Position numbers and translations under genes: made by a program. Shown one piece after another: positions 18,895-28,443 of a stretch of DNA of 64,000 nucleotides. The stretch spans positions 62,001 to 126,000 of the forward strand of contig CAYRRM010000002.1 in NCBI GenBank assembly GCA_964426675.1, written 5' to 3'. The DNA comes from DYMC01 sp035406705 (lineage in GTDB: Bacteria > Verrucomicrobiota > Lentisphaeria > Victivallales > GWF2-50-93). Each line of letters opens with the position of its first letter. Within the stretch, counting starts at the first letter, position 1. The notes beneath the pieces were generated by a model. It ran no database searches. It was not told where the DNA came from and saw only the letters and a program-made list of their open reading frames with translations.

Positions 18895-19791
18895 TTATTT
18901 CTCCTCTTCTTTATTTTTATAAAGCGGCTCTCGTTCTCCATTTGCATGATAAATTACAGTTTTTATTTTTTTTAGTTGAGAGTTTGCTCCATAGTAGAGA
19001 TTGTTATCTTCATCATAAGAAAAAAGCCCTTTTGCAAAATCTGCAACAACTGGTGGAAAAACTGTCCAATCCCCAAATATTTTCAATTTTTCCTGATGTT
19101 CTTTTGCTATTTCTTCAAGGGCATCTTTATAACCACCAGCAGGTTTTTGTAATGGCCTTTTTTTGCGAATTTCGCAAAGCCTCTCGATGTCTATATTCAA
19201 GTTGATTGGTACTGGCTCTGAAATTCCAAGTATAGGTCCTGAATCCATTTCTCCTCCTCTCCCTGTATAAGGTTGTGCAACAATCACGCTTGAACGGAGT
19301 TGTTTGTGACCCGCAAGAATAGCCGTTTCTATTGGAATAGTATGTAGTCCCACCAGAAGGCGATGACCATTTTCTTCAATAGTAAGATCTCCTGGATGAA
19401 CATTAAGGCATGGAAAGTCTGCGCAGATATTTGTAAGGGGAACGAATCCTGCTAATATACCAAAATCTACACGGAAAGGTTTTAAAATCTTTCTCATTTC
19501 CTCTGTCCATTCTTCACGAATAGTACGTCTTTTTTCATTTATAAGAGCTATAGATTTCTCTCCTTTATCTGCGTAAAATCTCCTGATATCATGTAAAATT
19601 GCAGGAATCTTAAATCTTTGGCCTATTTCAAAAGCTCTACTTTGGGGATTATCAGTAAGTATCAAGGCTGCTTCCCATGTAGGTGAATTTTTTAGTGACT
19701 CGAGGAGTTTTTCTGCATTAGTTCCAGAGCCACTCATAAAAATTACAGCTCTAGGTCTTTGGTTTGTTCTTTTCTTGAGAAATTCTTTCAA
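18895..19791 (-). CDS. Formyltransferase-fold protein (PurN-like)
   Basis: 298 residues. VIFMSGSGTNAEKLLESL at 17-34 matches the N-terminal loop of glycinamide ribonucleotide formyltransferase, and CLNVHPGDLT near 130 matches the N-x-H-P-x-D/S block that carries the catalytic His. It is about 100 residues longer than PurN; an insertion (residues about 65-100, ADKGEKSIALINEKRR) and a basic tail account for this. The 10-formyl-THF site looks preserved, but the acceptor may differ from GAR. Cotranscribed with GH78 (2-bp gap), so a role in formylating a sugar-linked amine is possible but unproven. Confidence 0.65.
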   Translation of the reverse strand: MKEFLKKRTNQRPRAVIFMSGSGTNAEKLLESLKNSPTWEAALILTDNPQSRAFEIGQRFKIPAILHDIRRFYADKGEKSIALINEKRRTIREEWTEEMRKILKPFRVDFGILAGFVPLTNICADFPCLNVHPGDLTIEENGHRLLVGLHTIPIETAILAGHKQLRSSVIVAQPYTGRGGEMDSGPILGISEPVPINLNIDIERLCEIRKKRPLQKPAGGYKDALEEIAKEHQEKLKIFGDWTVFPPVVADFAKGLFSYDEDNNLYYGANSQLKKIKTVIYHANGEREPLYKNKEEEK

Positions 19792-19942
19792 TGGAAATAA
19801 AATTTGATTTTTATTAAAATAAATTTTAAAACTTTAAATCTTAAATTTTCAAATGCAATCTCTTTAAGAGAGTATTTTATGAAAAAAATGAGTTAGCTAC
19901 TATTTTTTTTAAAATTTATTAATGGCTTTATAGAATGTAAAT

Positions 19943-19970
19943 TTGATTTTTGTTTATTTCCTTATACAAT
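19943..19970 (+). promoter_or_regulatory. Probable promoter of the heparinase-like gene
   Basis: TTGATT (19943-19948), a 16-base spacer, TACAAT (19965-19970). It lies about 55 bases before the ATG at 20025 in a 233-bp intergenic region between divergent genes. The spacing and position are good, but AT-rich sequence gives many such matches. Confidence 0.45.
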
Positions 19971-20024
19971 AGAGATATCTAAAAATACGAATATTCTATT
20001 AATTTGCAGTTCTGATGAGGTGTT

Positions 20025-21899
20025 ATGGCTATAGTTCGTCAATTCGCTTTCATCTTCTGTTTACTTTTCGCAATTCAGAGCTTATCTTTTATCAACGCAG
20101 AAAGTATTAGTATTGATGATATTGCTATAGCAATTAATAAGGCAGACAAAACTCATCCGCTGTTATTTGCCCGATCTGCAGACTTTGCAGTCTTGCGTGA
20201 GCATCTATCTACAACCGAAATCGGCAAAGCGGGATTGAGTCGCTTGTTATACGAAGCAGACCAGATACTCAAGGAAGAACCAGTAACTCGTAAAATGACA
20301 GGTCGTCGTTTGTTATCTATTTCTCGGAAAGTATTGCATCGGGTAACCGTGTTATCTATGGCTTATCGTTTGACTGATCGCGTTGAATATCGCGATCGTT
20401 GTATCCGTGAAATGAATGCGGCTTCTGCTTTCAGTGATTGGAATCCATCACATTTCTTGGACGTAGCAGAAATGACTCTGGCCCTGGCTATTGGTTATGA
20501 CTGGCTCTATCACGATTTAGACGATAAAACTCGCCAGATTGTGGCTGAGGCTATCCGTGAAAAAGGCTTGCGAACTTCGCAAAAAAAGGCTGGATGGTGG
20601 GTAAAGGCAACTAACAATTGGGGGCAGGTCTGTCACGCAGGTATGCTTGCTGGAGCGCTTGCCCTGATGGACAATGATGAGCAATTGGCTGCTGAAATTA
20701 TCTACCGTGCTATTGTTAACCTCCCTATTTCTATGCACGCATTAGCACCAAAGGGGTCTTATCCGGAAGGGCCTGGATATTGGAGTTACGGAGTTACTTT
20801 CAATGTACTCGCAATTGATCTGCTCGAAAAAATATTCTCTTCTGACTTTGGATTAGCTAAACTACCTGGTTTTGCAGAGACCTGTGAATATCTTGATATA
20901 GTTACTGGTCCATCTGGACTCACTTTTAACTATTCTGACGGAGATTCAGGTCGTGGTTCTCAAGCAGCGCTTTGGTGGTATGCAAAACGTTATAATCGTC
21001 CGGATATACTGTTATTTTTTGAACGACAAGCATTTCTCAGATACTGCGAAAATCGCAAAGACATTTCAGGCAATCGGTTTTTTCCCTTTTGCCTTTTGTG
21101 GTTGCAAGAGTTACCGTCTAATCTCTCGATAAGGACTCCACTCAATTGGTTTTCTGACGGTGAAGTACCTATTACCATTCACCGTACATCCTGGGACGAT
21201 CCTGATGCTCTTTTCGTTGGTTTTAAGGCTGGTTCTCCTTCTGCCAGTCACGGGCATATGGATGCCGGTTCTTTTGTATTAGATGCGGGGGGAGTACGTT
21301 GGGCATATGATCTGGGAAGTGAAAACTATCACAATATTGAATCGCGAGGTATGAAGCTCTGGGATAGCGGTCAGAATTCTGATCGGTGGCGTGTATTTCG
21401 TTTGAACAATTTGAGTCATAATTTAGTTGTTGTTGATAATCAACTGCAAGTAGCAAAGGGAAAAGCCTTGATTAAAGAATTTCAAGAAAGACCAAAACCA
21501 CGGACTGTTCTTGACCTTTCTCCTGTCTATGCCAATGTTGCTAAGTATGTTACACGTAGTGGTACTCTCCTATCAAACTGTGAATTTCGCATTGATGATA
21601 TGCTTGAAGGTTTAAAACCAGGTGCAAAGGTACGTTGGGGCATGGTTACTAAGGCTAATCCTGAACCAGAAATCAATGGATGTATGATTTTGAGCGAGAA
21701 TGGAAAGCAGTTGCGTCTTAAGGCATTAAACAATGAGACTAATTGGCAAACATACGAAGTGGCTAAACCTCCCAATGAATGGGATTCGCCAAATCAGGGT
21801 TATGTGATGGTTGGTTTTGAAACTGTTGCCCCTGAATCTGGAAAGGTCGAATTATCTGTATTATTTACACTAATAACACCTGCCACCAAGTCGCCTTAA
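20025..21899 (+). CDS. Secreted heparinase II/III-like polysaccharide lyase
   Basis: 624 residues. An N-terminal signal peptide (hydrophobic core FAFIFCLLFAIQSLSF, then NAES) directs export. The first 350 residues are an (alpha/alpha) toroid (WLYHDLDDKTR, NNWGQVCHAGMLAGALAL, GPGYWSYGVTF). The heparinase II/III C-terminal beta-sheet domain begins near 380 with FKAGSPSASHGHMDAGSFVLDAGG, whose HGHMD histidine is the usual signature. It should cleave a uronate-containing polysaccharide; alginate, heparin-like or ulvan-like substrates cannot be separated by eye. Codon choice (many CGT, GGT and GCT) is less AT-biased than in its neighbours, hinting at transfer or high expression. Confidence 0.82.
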   Translation: MAIVRQFAFIFCLLFAIQSLSFINAESISIDDIAIAINKADKTHPLLFARSADFAVLREHLSTTEIGKAGLSRLLYEADQILKEEPVTRKMTGRRLLSISRKVLHRVTVLSMAYRLTDRVEYRDRCIREMNAASAFSDWNPSHFLDVAEMTLALAIGYDWLYHDLDDKTRQIVAEAIREKGLRTSQKKAGWWVKATNNWGQVCHAGMLAGALALMDNDEQLAAEIIYRAIVNLPISMHALAPKGSYPEGPGYWSYGVTFNVLAIDLLEKIFSSDFGLAKLPGFAETCEYLDIVTGPSGLTFNYSDGDSGRGSQAALWWYAKRYNRPDILLFFERQAFLRYCENRKDISGNRFFPFCLLWLQELPSNLSIRTPLNWFSDGEVPITIHRTSWDDPDALFVGFKAGSPSASHGHMDAGSFVLDAGGVRWAYDLGSENYHNIESRGMKLWDSGQNSDRWRVFRLNNLSHNLVVVDNQLQVAKGKALIKEFQERPKPRTVLDLSPVYANVAKYVTRSGTLLSNCEFRIDDMLEGLKPGAKVRWGMVTKANPEPEINGCMILSENGKQLRLKALNNETNWQTYEVAKPPNEWDSPNQGYVMVGFETVAPESGKVELSVLFTLITPATKSP

Positions 21900-22309
21900 T
21901 CCGTGTTTGATGAATTAGGATTTGTTGATTTTTTTTGTTTTCGAGATGAGATTTCTGAATTTTATGCGGTTAAAATGCCTGTAAATTGATGATTTTGACA
22001 GATTTCCCCTTTCATTGTTGACATCGAGCTGGAAAAAACTCCTTTTCTAAACTATCCTGGGATAAAGATTGATTCGACGCATTAGTATGGAAAGCTCCAG
22101 TTCAAATTTCTGTCTTTTTGATAGCAGAAAAAAATCAGATTGAAAATTATCTACTGAAGCATTATATCGCATAACTAATAAATTTCCTGTTTTTGATTTT
22201 CTGAATAATTTTTTACAAAAAAAATAAAAACTTGATTTTTATTTTTAATGATATATTTTAAAATTTCAAATATTAAGAGTTCAAATTCAAACTTTTGGAG
22301 GATTATATT
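21900..22309. other. 410-bp intergenic region
   Basis: No ORF or structured RNA that I can support. The right part is very A+T-rich and holds a possible promoter for the next gene: TTGATT (22232-22237), a 16-base spacer, TATTTT (22254-22259). No terminator hairpin is evident after the heparinase-like gene. Confidence 0.4.
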
Positions 22310-22945
22310 ATGAAGAAAAGGCATTTACTATTAAGCGTTGTCATGATTCTTTCAAGCACAATGATTGTTTCTGCGTGGGATTGGATGACTCCATTTAAAA
22401 GACCGAGTAAAGATATTAGAACACTTATTATGGTTGGAAATTATACAAAACAACGTATTCTGGCGGAATTAATTCAACAGGAAACAAGTCAGCCTATTTT
22501 GCTCCTTCCTGCTATGCCAGGTGGGAAAATATTCTTTATGCCAGCGAAAAAAGAGGCTCTTGAGATTGAAAATGCCAAATTTACAGATTTTGTAAAGTTT
22601 ACAAAACCGGAAAGAATATTGATTATTGGAGATGGAGGCGCTGTTACTCAATCTTATATAGATAGAATTGATCCATATCAAACAAAAATTTTAGTGTATA
22701 ACAAAAATATGGAACAGGCAGCAATTGAAATTGGAAAGATTCTTGATTTAACTGATCTTGCTGATGACTTTGCCAAACTTAATAAAGACCTTGAAAGTGG
22801 TAAGTTATATAAACCAGGCAGCGCAGTTTCTAAACCTGAAGTAGCATTACCGGAATCAAGTATTTCAAATCAGAGCCCCGTATTACCTCCTCTTCCAAAA
22901 AAGGAAGCAAAGCTTATAGATGAGAATGAAGTAGTTCCGAAATAA
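22310..22945 (+). CDS. Small exported protein of unknown function
   Basis: 211 residues from the ATG at 22310, which has GGAGG 9 bases upstream; the ATG 15 bases earlier lacks one. The N-terminus (KKRHLLLSVVMILSSTMIVSAWDW) is a signal peptide. The middle part (residues about 30-130) looks like an alpha/beta fold with IRTLIMVGNYTKQRILAEL and ERILIIGDGGAVTQSYIDRI, suggestive of a periplasmic ligand-binding or cell-wall-binding-repeat-like domain. The C-terminal 60 residues are Pro/Lys/Glu-rich and probably unstructured. It forms a monocistronic unit ended by a good terminator. I do not recognise the family. Confidence 0.65.
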   Translation: MKKRHLLLSVVMILSSTMIVSAWDWMTPFKRPSKDIRTLIMVGNYTKQRILAELIQQETSQPILLLPAMPGGKIFFMPAKKEALEIENAKFTDFVKFTKPERILIIGDGGAVTQSYIDRIDPYQTKILVYNKNMEQAAIEIGKILDLTDLADDFAKLNKDLESGKLYKPGSAVSKPEVALPESSISNQSPVLPPLPKKEAKLIDENEVVPK

Positions 22946-22968
22946 AAAGAAAAATAATAATAATATCA

Positions 22969-22999
22969 AAAAAAGCGCAAATTATTGCGCTTTTTTTTT
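22969..22999 (+). terminator. Rho-independent terminator
   Basis: An 11-bp perfect stem, AAAAAGCGCAA with TTGCGCTTTTT, loop ATTA, followed by a T run. It is A/T-symmetrical and would also work for the leftward gene ending at 23032. Confidence 0.9.
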
Positions 23000-23031
23000 G
23001 TAGCATATCATAAAAAATCTTCTTGAAAAAA

Positions 23032-23799
23032 TTAAAGTTTTAAAACAATGTAAATTAAAGCTGCAAAACCAAATAACATTCTACAGACCAGCCTAAAAAA
23101 GACCAGCTTAGACGGATGTATTGCAGAAGATATTATAATTAAATAGCCTGTGAAATATGGCAACAGAGCTAATAGAGAAAATAGAAATGCGAATTCTTTA
23201 TCACAATATGGTAGAAAAAATATTGAAAACATCATTGGAAAAACAGCGAGCGACCACCATAAATCTTTGCCAAATTTAACTGCACCTGTGTGAATATTCT
23301 TTTTTAAATCTTCGTCGCAATGATAAGCATCATGGTGCATCGAACCGCCGAGCATAGCAAAAGCGAAGAAAAACGCTTCAGGCTTAAATAATTCAGCAGT
23401 GACTCCCAATGCAGATATACCAATGTAGTAATGCAAAAAACCGCCTAAAAAATTATGGAACATTGAAAGAAAAAACTTCTTTTTACCAAAAATAGAGTAA
23501 AAATCCCAATTAATAATTGTTATAAGTAAGAAAAAACCTGAAATAAAATTATAAGCAAAAACAAATGGAAGAAGAAAAAGCGGAAAAACTACTCCTGAAC
23601 TGATTAAAACATTGCCTTCTTCACAATTGTCATTGAAAGTTTTTACATGCCAGCCACCGATAAATATTATAAAAAAAAGTAATGGCAATGATGAGTAAAA
23701 ATTTTGTCTGGATTTTGCGAAATTCGCAACTGCTAAAACAGGTATACCTGATGCAAAAAATATTTCTGCGATTTTCGCAACAGTCTTATTTTTTCTCAT
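23032..23799 (-). CDS. UbiA-like polyprenyltransferase-fold membrane protein
   Basis: 255 residues with about eight membrane helices. Two acidic motifs stand where UbiA enzymes bind prenyl diphosphate through Mg: HVKTFNDNCEEGN near residue 50 (N-D-x(n)-E) and HHDAYHCDEDLKKN near 170 (D-x(4)-DED), the second followed by GAVKFGKDLWW, comparable to the usual TLAVRLG segment. The motifs are looser than in UbiA itself, so the assignment is tentative. It ends a leftward operon with a GT39-type glycosyltransferase, which it overlaps by 14 bp, and a radical SAM enzyme. Two TGCGA-N3-TCGCA palindromes lie 51 bp apart in its first 30 codons. Confidence 0.6.
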   Translation of the reverse strand: MRKNKTVAKIAEIFFASGIPVLAVANFAKSRQNFYSSLPLLFFIIFIGGWHVKTFNDNCEEGNVLISSGVVFPLFLLPFVFAYNFISGFFLLITIINWDFYSIFGKKKFFLSMFHNFLGGFLHYYIGISALGVTAELFKPEAFFFAFAMLGGSMHHDAYHCDEDLKKNIHTGAVKFGKDLWWSLAVFPMMFSIFFLPYCDKEFAFLFSLLALLPYFTGYLIIISSAIHPSKLVFFRLVCRMLFGFAALIYIVLKL

Positions 23800-25564
23800 A
23801 TAATAATTTCCAATCAGTTACGTTCATAATTAAATCCCTGAATATTCCGTTTGTCATATGCCCGGAACAAATGATATAGTCATTATTATCAGGAATTTTT
23901 TTTGTTAGAAAATTTAATTTAACATCTCCCTTTCCAAATGGAGCTTGAGGAGAATTTTCTTCAACGTACAATTTACCGACACTACAAGAATTATCTTTTA
24001 CAGCAGGACTTAAGCCACTTTCTACGAATCTGAAATTGTGAGAGATGTATCGAATTCTGCCTGCAATTATTCCCTTTACAGGAGGTAAAAGGCCGTAATT
24101 TTCCCATTGTAGAATTCGTAAAGATTCATAACTTAAAAATCCTTCAGATTCTTTGCTTGAAAAATTATATTTTACTTTTTCTGAGGAGTGTGGAATAACA
24201 AGTGGTATAAAAATGATAATAGAAATAATTATGCTTAAAACATTTACAAACTTGCAATCAGGGGCTCTGTCATTTTCAAAAAGCATTGAATATTTTTCAT
24301 TTTTTATAATGAGTGTATTCAGAATCAATCCAAACAGGAAAATCATAATTATCGGTTCAACCAAAAAACGATATTGAGGAAAAGGGATAGCGATTATATG
24401 AACTCCTAAATAAAAAAAGGTAAATAAAATTAACCATAATTTTTCAAAAATCACTTTTTTCATACTACAGAAAATTTCTCTTCGTTTTTTTGCCAAAATT
24501 GCAAATAATAAACTAATCAGGAATAAATAAACAATTCCTTCAAAATCAATCAGTAAGAGAAAGAACTTTCCATAAATATAGATGGGATTGAAATATGCTT
24601 TTGGATGAAAAATTCTCTTATAAAAATCAGGGAAACACCACGCTCTAAAAATTCTATATGCACCAAAAAATAAAATTTTTATGTGATATTTCTTAAAAAG
24701 TTCTAAAGATTTATTACGCCCATAATTAAAATATTCTCCTTCTGTCCATCCTTTATGATCAGGAGCGTAGATAATGTCGAGAGTTTTTTGAATTTCGAGG
24801 CTTATATTTGTGTTTGCACTTTCAAAGGTATGCCATGCTGGAATAACTATAACAGGAACTATTGTTTTATGTATCAGATAATTTCGCAGAAACCACGGGA
24901 AACATAATAATAAAATTAATATCATTGGAGAAAATGAAAGAATTACCCTTCTCCTTAAAACTGCATTAGAATTAAATTTAAAAAATAAAATGACAGGGAA
25001 GAGAAAAAGAAGGGGTAAGAAAGCAGGACGAGTGTGAATCAACAAAGTATATAATACTACAACCGACAAAAAATAAAATGATTTAAATCTTTCATACTTT
25101 ATTATTGATATCAAAAGGAGTAATATCAAGAAGATTGACAGTATTTCAGGAGTACTGAATCTTAAGTAAAGGAAAGACGGAGCAAAAATGGAATAAGCAA
25201 AAGACGTAATTATTGCCACAGGGGACGAAAAAAGAAGACGAGAGAGCAAATAAAGCAAAAATATATTCATGGTGTCGCATAAGAGATTTAAAAGCAATGC
25301 AGAGTAGGTCCCAAATGCGAAATTCGCAAACGCAATAATAGCCGGATAAACCGGTGCTCGGACAGAACGGGTAAAAAATCCTTCGGACCATGAGGCAAAA
25401 ATTTTATTTTCATAAATATTTCTGGCAAGTTCACGGTAATTAACTTCATCAGTAGATGCAGGCGAATCGTAGTTAGGCCCGGGGCCATTGTTTAAAATCA
25501 CAAGACAACGCAAAATGAAACCAAGGATAATAGGAAAAACCCAGATATTTTTTTTAAAACTCAT
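23786..25564 (-). CDS. GT39/ArnT-like multi-pass glycosyltransferase
   Basis: 592 residues with about eleven membrane helices. The first periplasmic loop carries PASTDEVNYRELARNIYEN, the D-E-x-x-Y motif of GT-C lipid-linked-sugar transferases such as ArnT/PMT/PglK-associated GT39 and GT83 proteins. A soluble C-terminal part of about 100 residues follows the last helix. It likely moves a sugar from a polyprenyl-phosphate carrier to an outer-surface acceptor. Its ATG overlaps the stop of the radical SAM gene by 4 bp, so expression is coupled. Confidence 0.75.
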   Translation of the reverse strand: MSFKKNIWVFPIILGFILRCLVILNNGPGPNYDSPASTDEVNYRELARNIYENKIFASWSEGFFTRSVRAPVYPAIIAFANFAFGTYSALLLNLLCDTMNIFLLYLLSRLLFSSPVAIITSFAYSIFAPSFLYLRFSTPEILSIFLILLLLISIIKYERFKSFYFLSVVVLYTLLIHTRPAFLPLLFLFPVILFFKFNSNAVLRRRVILSFSPMILILLLCFPWFLRNYLIHKTIVPVIVIPAWHTFESANTNISLEIQKTLDIIYAPDHKGWTEGEYFNYGRNKSLELFKKYHIKILFFGAYRIFRAWCFPDFYKRIFHPKAYFNPIYIYGKFFLLLIDFEGIVYLFLISLLFAILAKKRREIFCSMKKVIFEKLWLILFTFFYLGVHIIAIPFPQYRFLVEPIIMIFLFGLILNTLIIKNEKYSMLFENDRAPDCKFVNVLSIIISIIIFIPLVIPHSSEKVKYNFSSKESEGFLSYESLRILQWENYGLLPPVKGIIAGRIRYISHNFRFVESGLSPAVKDNSCSVGKLYVEENSPQAPFGKGDVKLNFLTKKIPDNNDYIICSGHMTNGIFRDLIMNVTDWKLLYEKK

Positions 25565-26919
25565 TTATGACCTATCAGAAATAATTTGAAAGCATTTTTA
25601 AGTGCAAAACGCAAATCGTTTAAAAAACTTCCCTCTTTGAGCATGAGGCGGATTGTTTTTAATATCCGTCGAGGCGAATAGAACTTAAGATATGCAAGAC
25701 GAATATTTTTTTTAAGCTTTATTTCTTCCTCTGAACTTCGTGCCTTAGGTATAGGATTATCATAATTTACATATGTGTAATCTTTGAAATCGGGAACTGT
25801 TTTCCATTCTTCAAATAGTTTACTTCCCGGTAATGGAACAACTGCAAAACAGCTTAAGTGATGTCCTGGCAACTTTGCCACAAAATTTGCAGTATTTTTC
25901 ATATCCAGTTCGTCTTCAAAAGGAAATCCCATCATAAAATAGAGTAGAATTCTGAAACCGTGTTTTTCAAGTTTTCCCAGATTTTCGGGAACTTTTTTGA
26001 GGTCAAGCTTTTTCCCAATTTTATCAATTACTTTTTGAACTCCTGATTCCACAGCTACTGAAAGTAAGTAGAAATTTGCTTTTTTCATCATAGAGAACAT
26101 TTCTTCATCATATATATCGGCTCTTACTCCTGCTGGTACGGCAAAACGAACCTTTTTATTAATTCCTTTTTTCAAAATTAAATCGCAGATTTTTTTAACT
26201 CTATCTATATCAAGAGTAAGATTATCATCCCAAAAATGAATTTCACGGATTTTGTATCTATCAATTAATAATGATATTTCTTCGACCGTGTTTTCAGGAC
26301 TTCTTTTTCTGTATAGATTTCCATGGATAATTTTTGTGCAGTTTATACATTGATATGGACACCCTCTGGTAGAAATTATTTGAGCTACTGGTTTTAGTCC
26401 CGGATTTTCATACGCATTGAAATCAATCAAATCATATGCCGGAAAGGGAAGTTTGTTCAGGTCATTTATGTAGGAATGTCTTAGATTAATTTTCCTCTCG
26501 CCGTTTTCAAAGTAAATAATAGAAGGTACTTGTGATAGCTTTTCTTCTTTACAAATGGCGTTAAGTATGAGTTCTCCTTCTCCGATAACTATTATATCCG
26601 CAAGTTCATTTGTTATCATTTCGAATTGTGAACTCGCGTATGGTCCTCCCCAGATAATTTTTTTCTCAGGATTTTTAGACCTTATAAATTTTGCTGTTTT
26701 GACTGCTGATGCTACGTGAGCTACCGAGACAGTAATTCCTATCTTTTGATGTCTTTTTAAGGCGTCTTCGATTTTTCTAAAATACTCTCTTTCTGTAAGT
26801 ATTCCTCCATCTATTAATTCAACATTTTCTCCAATTTCTCTCAAGGATGACGCAAGATATAAAATACCGGGATGTGGATATGAGAACCATAGCTTGTATT
26901 GAGGTATAATTAAGAGCAT
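25561..26919 (-). CDS. B12-binding-domain radical SAM protein
   Basis: 452 residues. Residues about 1-140 are a cobalamin-binding-like domain (YPHPGILYLASSLRE, GEGELILNAIC). The radical SAM core starts with STRGCPYQCINCTK, the CxxxCxxC cluster site, near residue 180. LKKHGFRILLYFMMGFPFE and HLSCFAVVPLPGSKLFEEW are further family blocks. Comparable proteins methylate or rearrange unreactive carbons in lipids (hopanoid HpnP/HpnJ types), bacteriochlorophyll and antibiotics. First gene of an operon with GT39 and UbiA-like proteins, which points to a lipid or polyprenoid substrate. Exact reaction unknown. Confidence 0.82.
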   Translation of the reverse strand: MLLIIPQYKLWFSYPHPGILYLASSLREIGENVELIDGGILTEREYFRKIEDALKRHQKIGITVSVAHVASAVKTAKFIRSKNPEKKIIWGGPYASSQFEMITNELADIIVIGEGELILNAICKEEKLSQVPSIIYFENGERKINLRHSYINDLNKLPFPAYDLIDFNAYENPGLKPVAQIISTRGCPYQCINCTKIIHGNLYRKRSPENTVEEISLLIDRYKIREIHFWDDNLTLDIDRVKKICDLILKKGINKKVRFAVPAGVRADIYDEEMFSMMKKANFYLLSVAVESGVQKVIDKIGKKLDLKKVPENLGKLEKHGFRILLYFMMGFPFEDELDMKNTANFVAKLPGHHLSCFAVVPLPGSKLFEEWKTVPDFKDYTYVNYDNPIPKARSSEEEIKLKKNIRLAYLKFYSPRRILKTIRLMLKEGSFLNDLRFALKNAFKLFLIGHK

Positions 26920-27076
26920 GATTATAGATATTGTTTTTATCCTTATTATATCGTCAAAATATATCTCTTTTTTATTTCCTTAACAAACTAAAAAAGATAA
27001 CTTTTTCTGATTGTTTCCTTGAATTATCTTTCTTGCTGTAGTAAAGTGATAGAGTATTTTATATATTTTCCTCATT

Positions 27077-28369
27077 ATGATGTTATTATATGATAAAATT
27101 CTTGCTAGTATTAATTCACTTAAAATAGTTGATACTCATGAACACTTGCCTGAAGAAAGTAAACGCCCGCAGGATACAGATGTCCTCTCAGAATGGTTGA
27201 GACATTACTTTTCGTCAGACATTGTTTCAGCAGGCCTTCCAAATGAGATTCTTGAGCTGATACGCAATGGTAATATAGATATTCAAAAACGCTGGCGAAT
27301 GGTAGAACCATATTGGCGGGCTGCGGAAAATACTGGTTATGGAAGGGCGCTCTCTATTGCAGCAAGAGATATTTACGGTATTAAAAATATAAATTCTTCC
27401 ACGATTGTGGAACTTAATAATCGTTTCACGGAGGCAAGACAGAAAGGCAATCACTATGATTTTATTTTAAAAAAGAAATCACGAATTTTGCTTTTTATAA
27501 GAGATTCTCTTCCTGAAAATTGTAAAGAGAAATCTGATCTTTTTGTTCATTCGATGCGAATAGATAGATTTGTTTTTCCGGAAAGTTATAGTCAGATTAA
27601 AGAAATTGCTTCTAAAATAAAGCTTGAAGTATATTCTCTGGCGGATTGGATGAATGTCACACAAAAATACATTGAAAGATTTTTAAATGAAAATAGTAGA
27701 GTGGTTTGCTTAAAATGTGGTTTGGCTTACCAACGTAATCTTAACTTTTGCAGAGTAAAACGCAGTCTCGCAGAAAAATCATTTAACTCCTTTATAAAGA
27801 AAAAAGCATTATCACAAGAGGCAAAACTTTTACATCAGAAAAATCTGTCTGATTGGATGATGAATTTCATTTGCAGTTTAGCTCATGAAAAGAAACTTGT
27901 TATACAGATACACACAGGTATACAAGAAGGTAATGGAAATATTCTTTCTAACTCCAATCCATTATTAATGTCAGAACTTTTTATAAATTATCCAAATGTA
28001 ATTTTTGATCTTTTCCATATGGGATATCCTTATGTAATGGAAACTGGAGCTCTTGCAAAAATGTTTAAAAATGTATTCATAGATATGTGTTGGGCTCATA
28101 TTATAAGCCCAGAAGCAGCCAAACGTGCTTTAATTGAATGGCTTGATACTGTCCCAGCAAATAAAATCAGTGCTTTTGGGGGAGATTATTGTTTTATTGA
28201 CGGTGTTTATGGGCATCAATATATTGCAAGAGAAAATGTTGCAAAAGCACTGGCAACAAAAGTTATAGATAAATCAATAAGTTTAAAAAGAGCTGAAGAA
28301 TTGGCCAAATGGCTCTTTGTCAAAAATCCTGTAAGGCTTTTCTCTCTTAAAAAATTTTTAGAAAATTAA
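27077..28369 (+). CDS. Amidohydrolase-superfamily protein
   Basis: 430 residues, cytosolic. DTHEHLPEES near residue 18 gives the HxH metal pair at the end of strand 1; VIQIHTGIQEGNG near 275 gives the strand-5 histidine; DLFHMGYPYV near 312 the strand-6 histidine; FGGDYCFIDG near 373 the strand-8 aspartate. This is the set found in uronate-isomerase-like and amidohydrolase_2 proteins of gut and sediment PVC bacteria. It follows no operon partner and is transcribed towards the pseudopilin gene. Uronate isomerase is a possible role, but the sequence is too divergent to name. Confidence 0.7.
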   Translation: MMLLYDKILASINSLKIVDTHEHLPEESKRPQDTDVLSEWLRHYFSSDIVSAGLPNEILELIRNGNIDIQKRWRMVEPYWRAAENTGYGRALSIAARDIYGIKNINSSTIVELNNRFTEARQKGNHYDFILKKKSRILLFIRDSLPENCKEKSDLFVHSMRIDRFVFPESYSQIKEIASKIKLEVYSLADWMNVTQKYIERFLNENSRVVCLKCGLAYQRNLNFCRVKRSLAEKSFNSFIKKKALSQEAKLLHQKNLSDWMMNFICSLAHEKKLVIQIHTGIQEGNGNILSNSNPLLMSELFINYPNVIFDLFHMGYPYVMETGALAKMFKNVFIDMCWAHIISPEAAKRALIEWLDTVPANKISAFGGDYCFIDGVYGHQYIARENVAKALATKVIDKSISLKRAEELAKWLFVKNPVRLFSLKKFLEN

Positions 28370-28443
28370 TGACAATAAATATATTTAATTATGTGGATTG
28401 TGTATAAGATTCTTGCAACTAAATAAATCGTAAAGAAATGAAA

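Noticed and set aside
19855..19875. CTCTTTAAGAG palindrome upstream of the heparinase gene
   Set aside because: Short and single; no second copy to support an operator.
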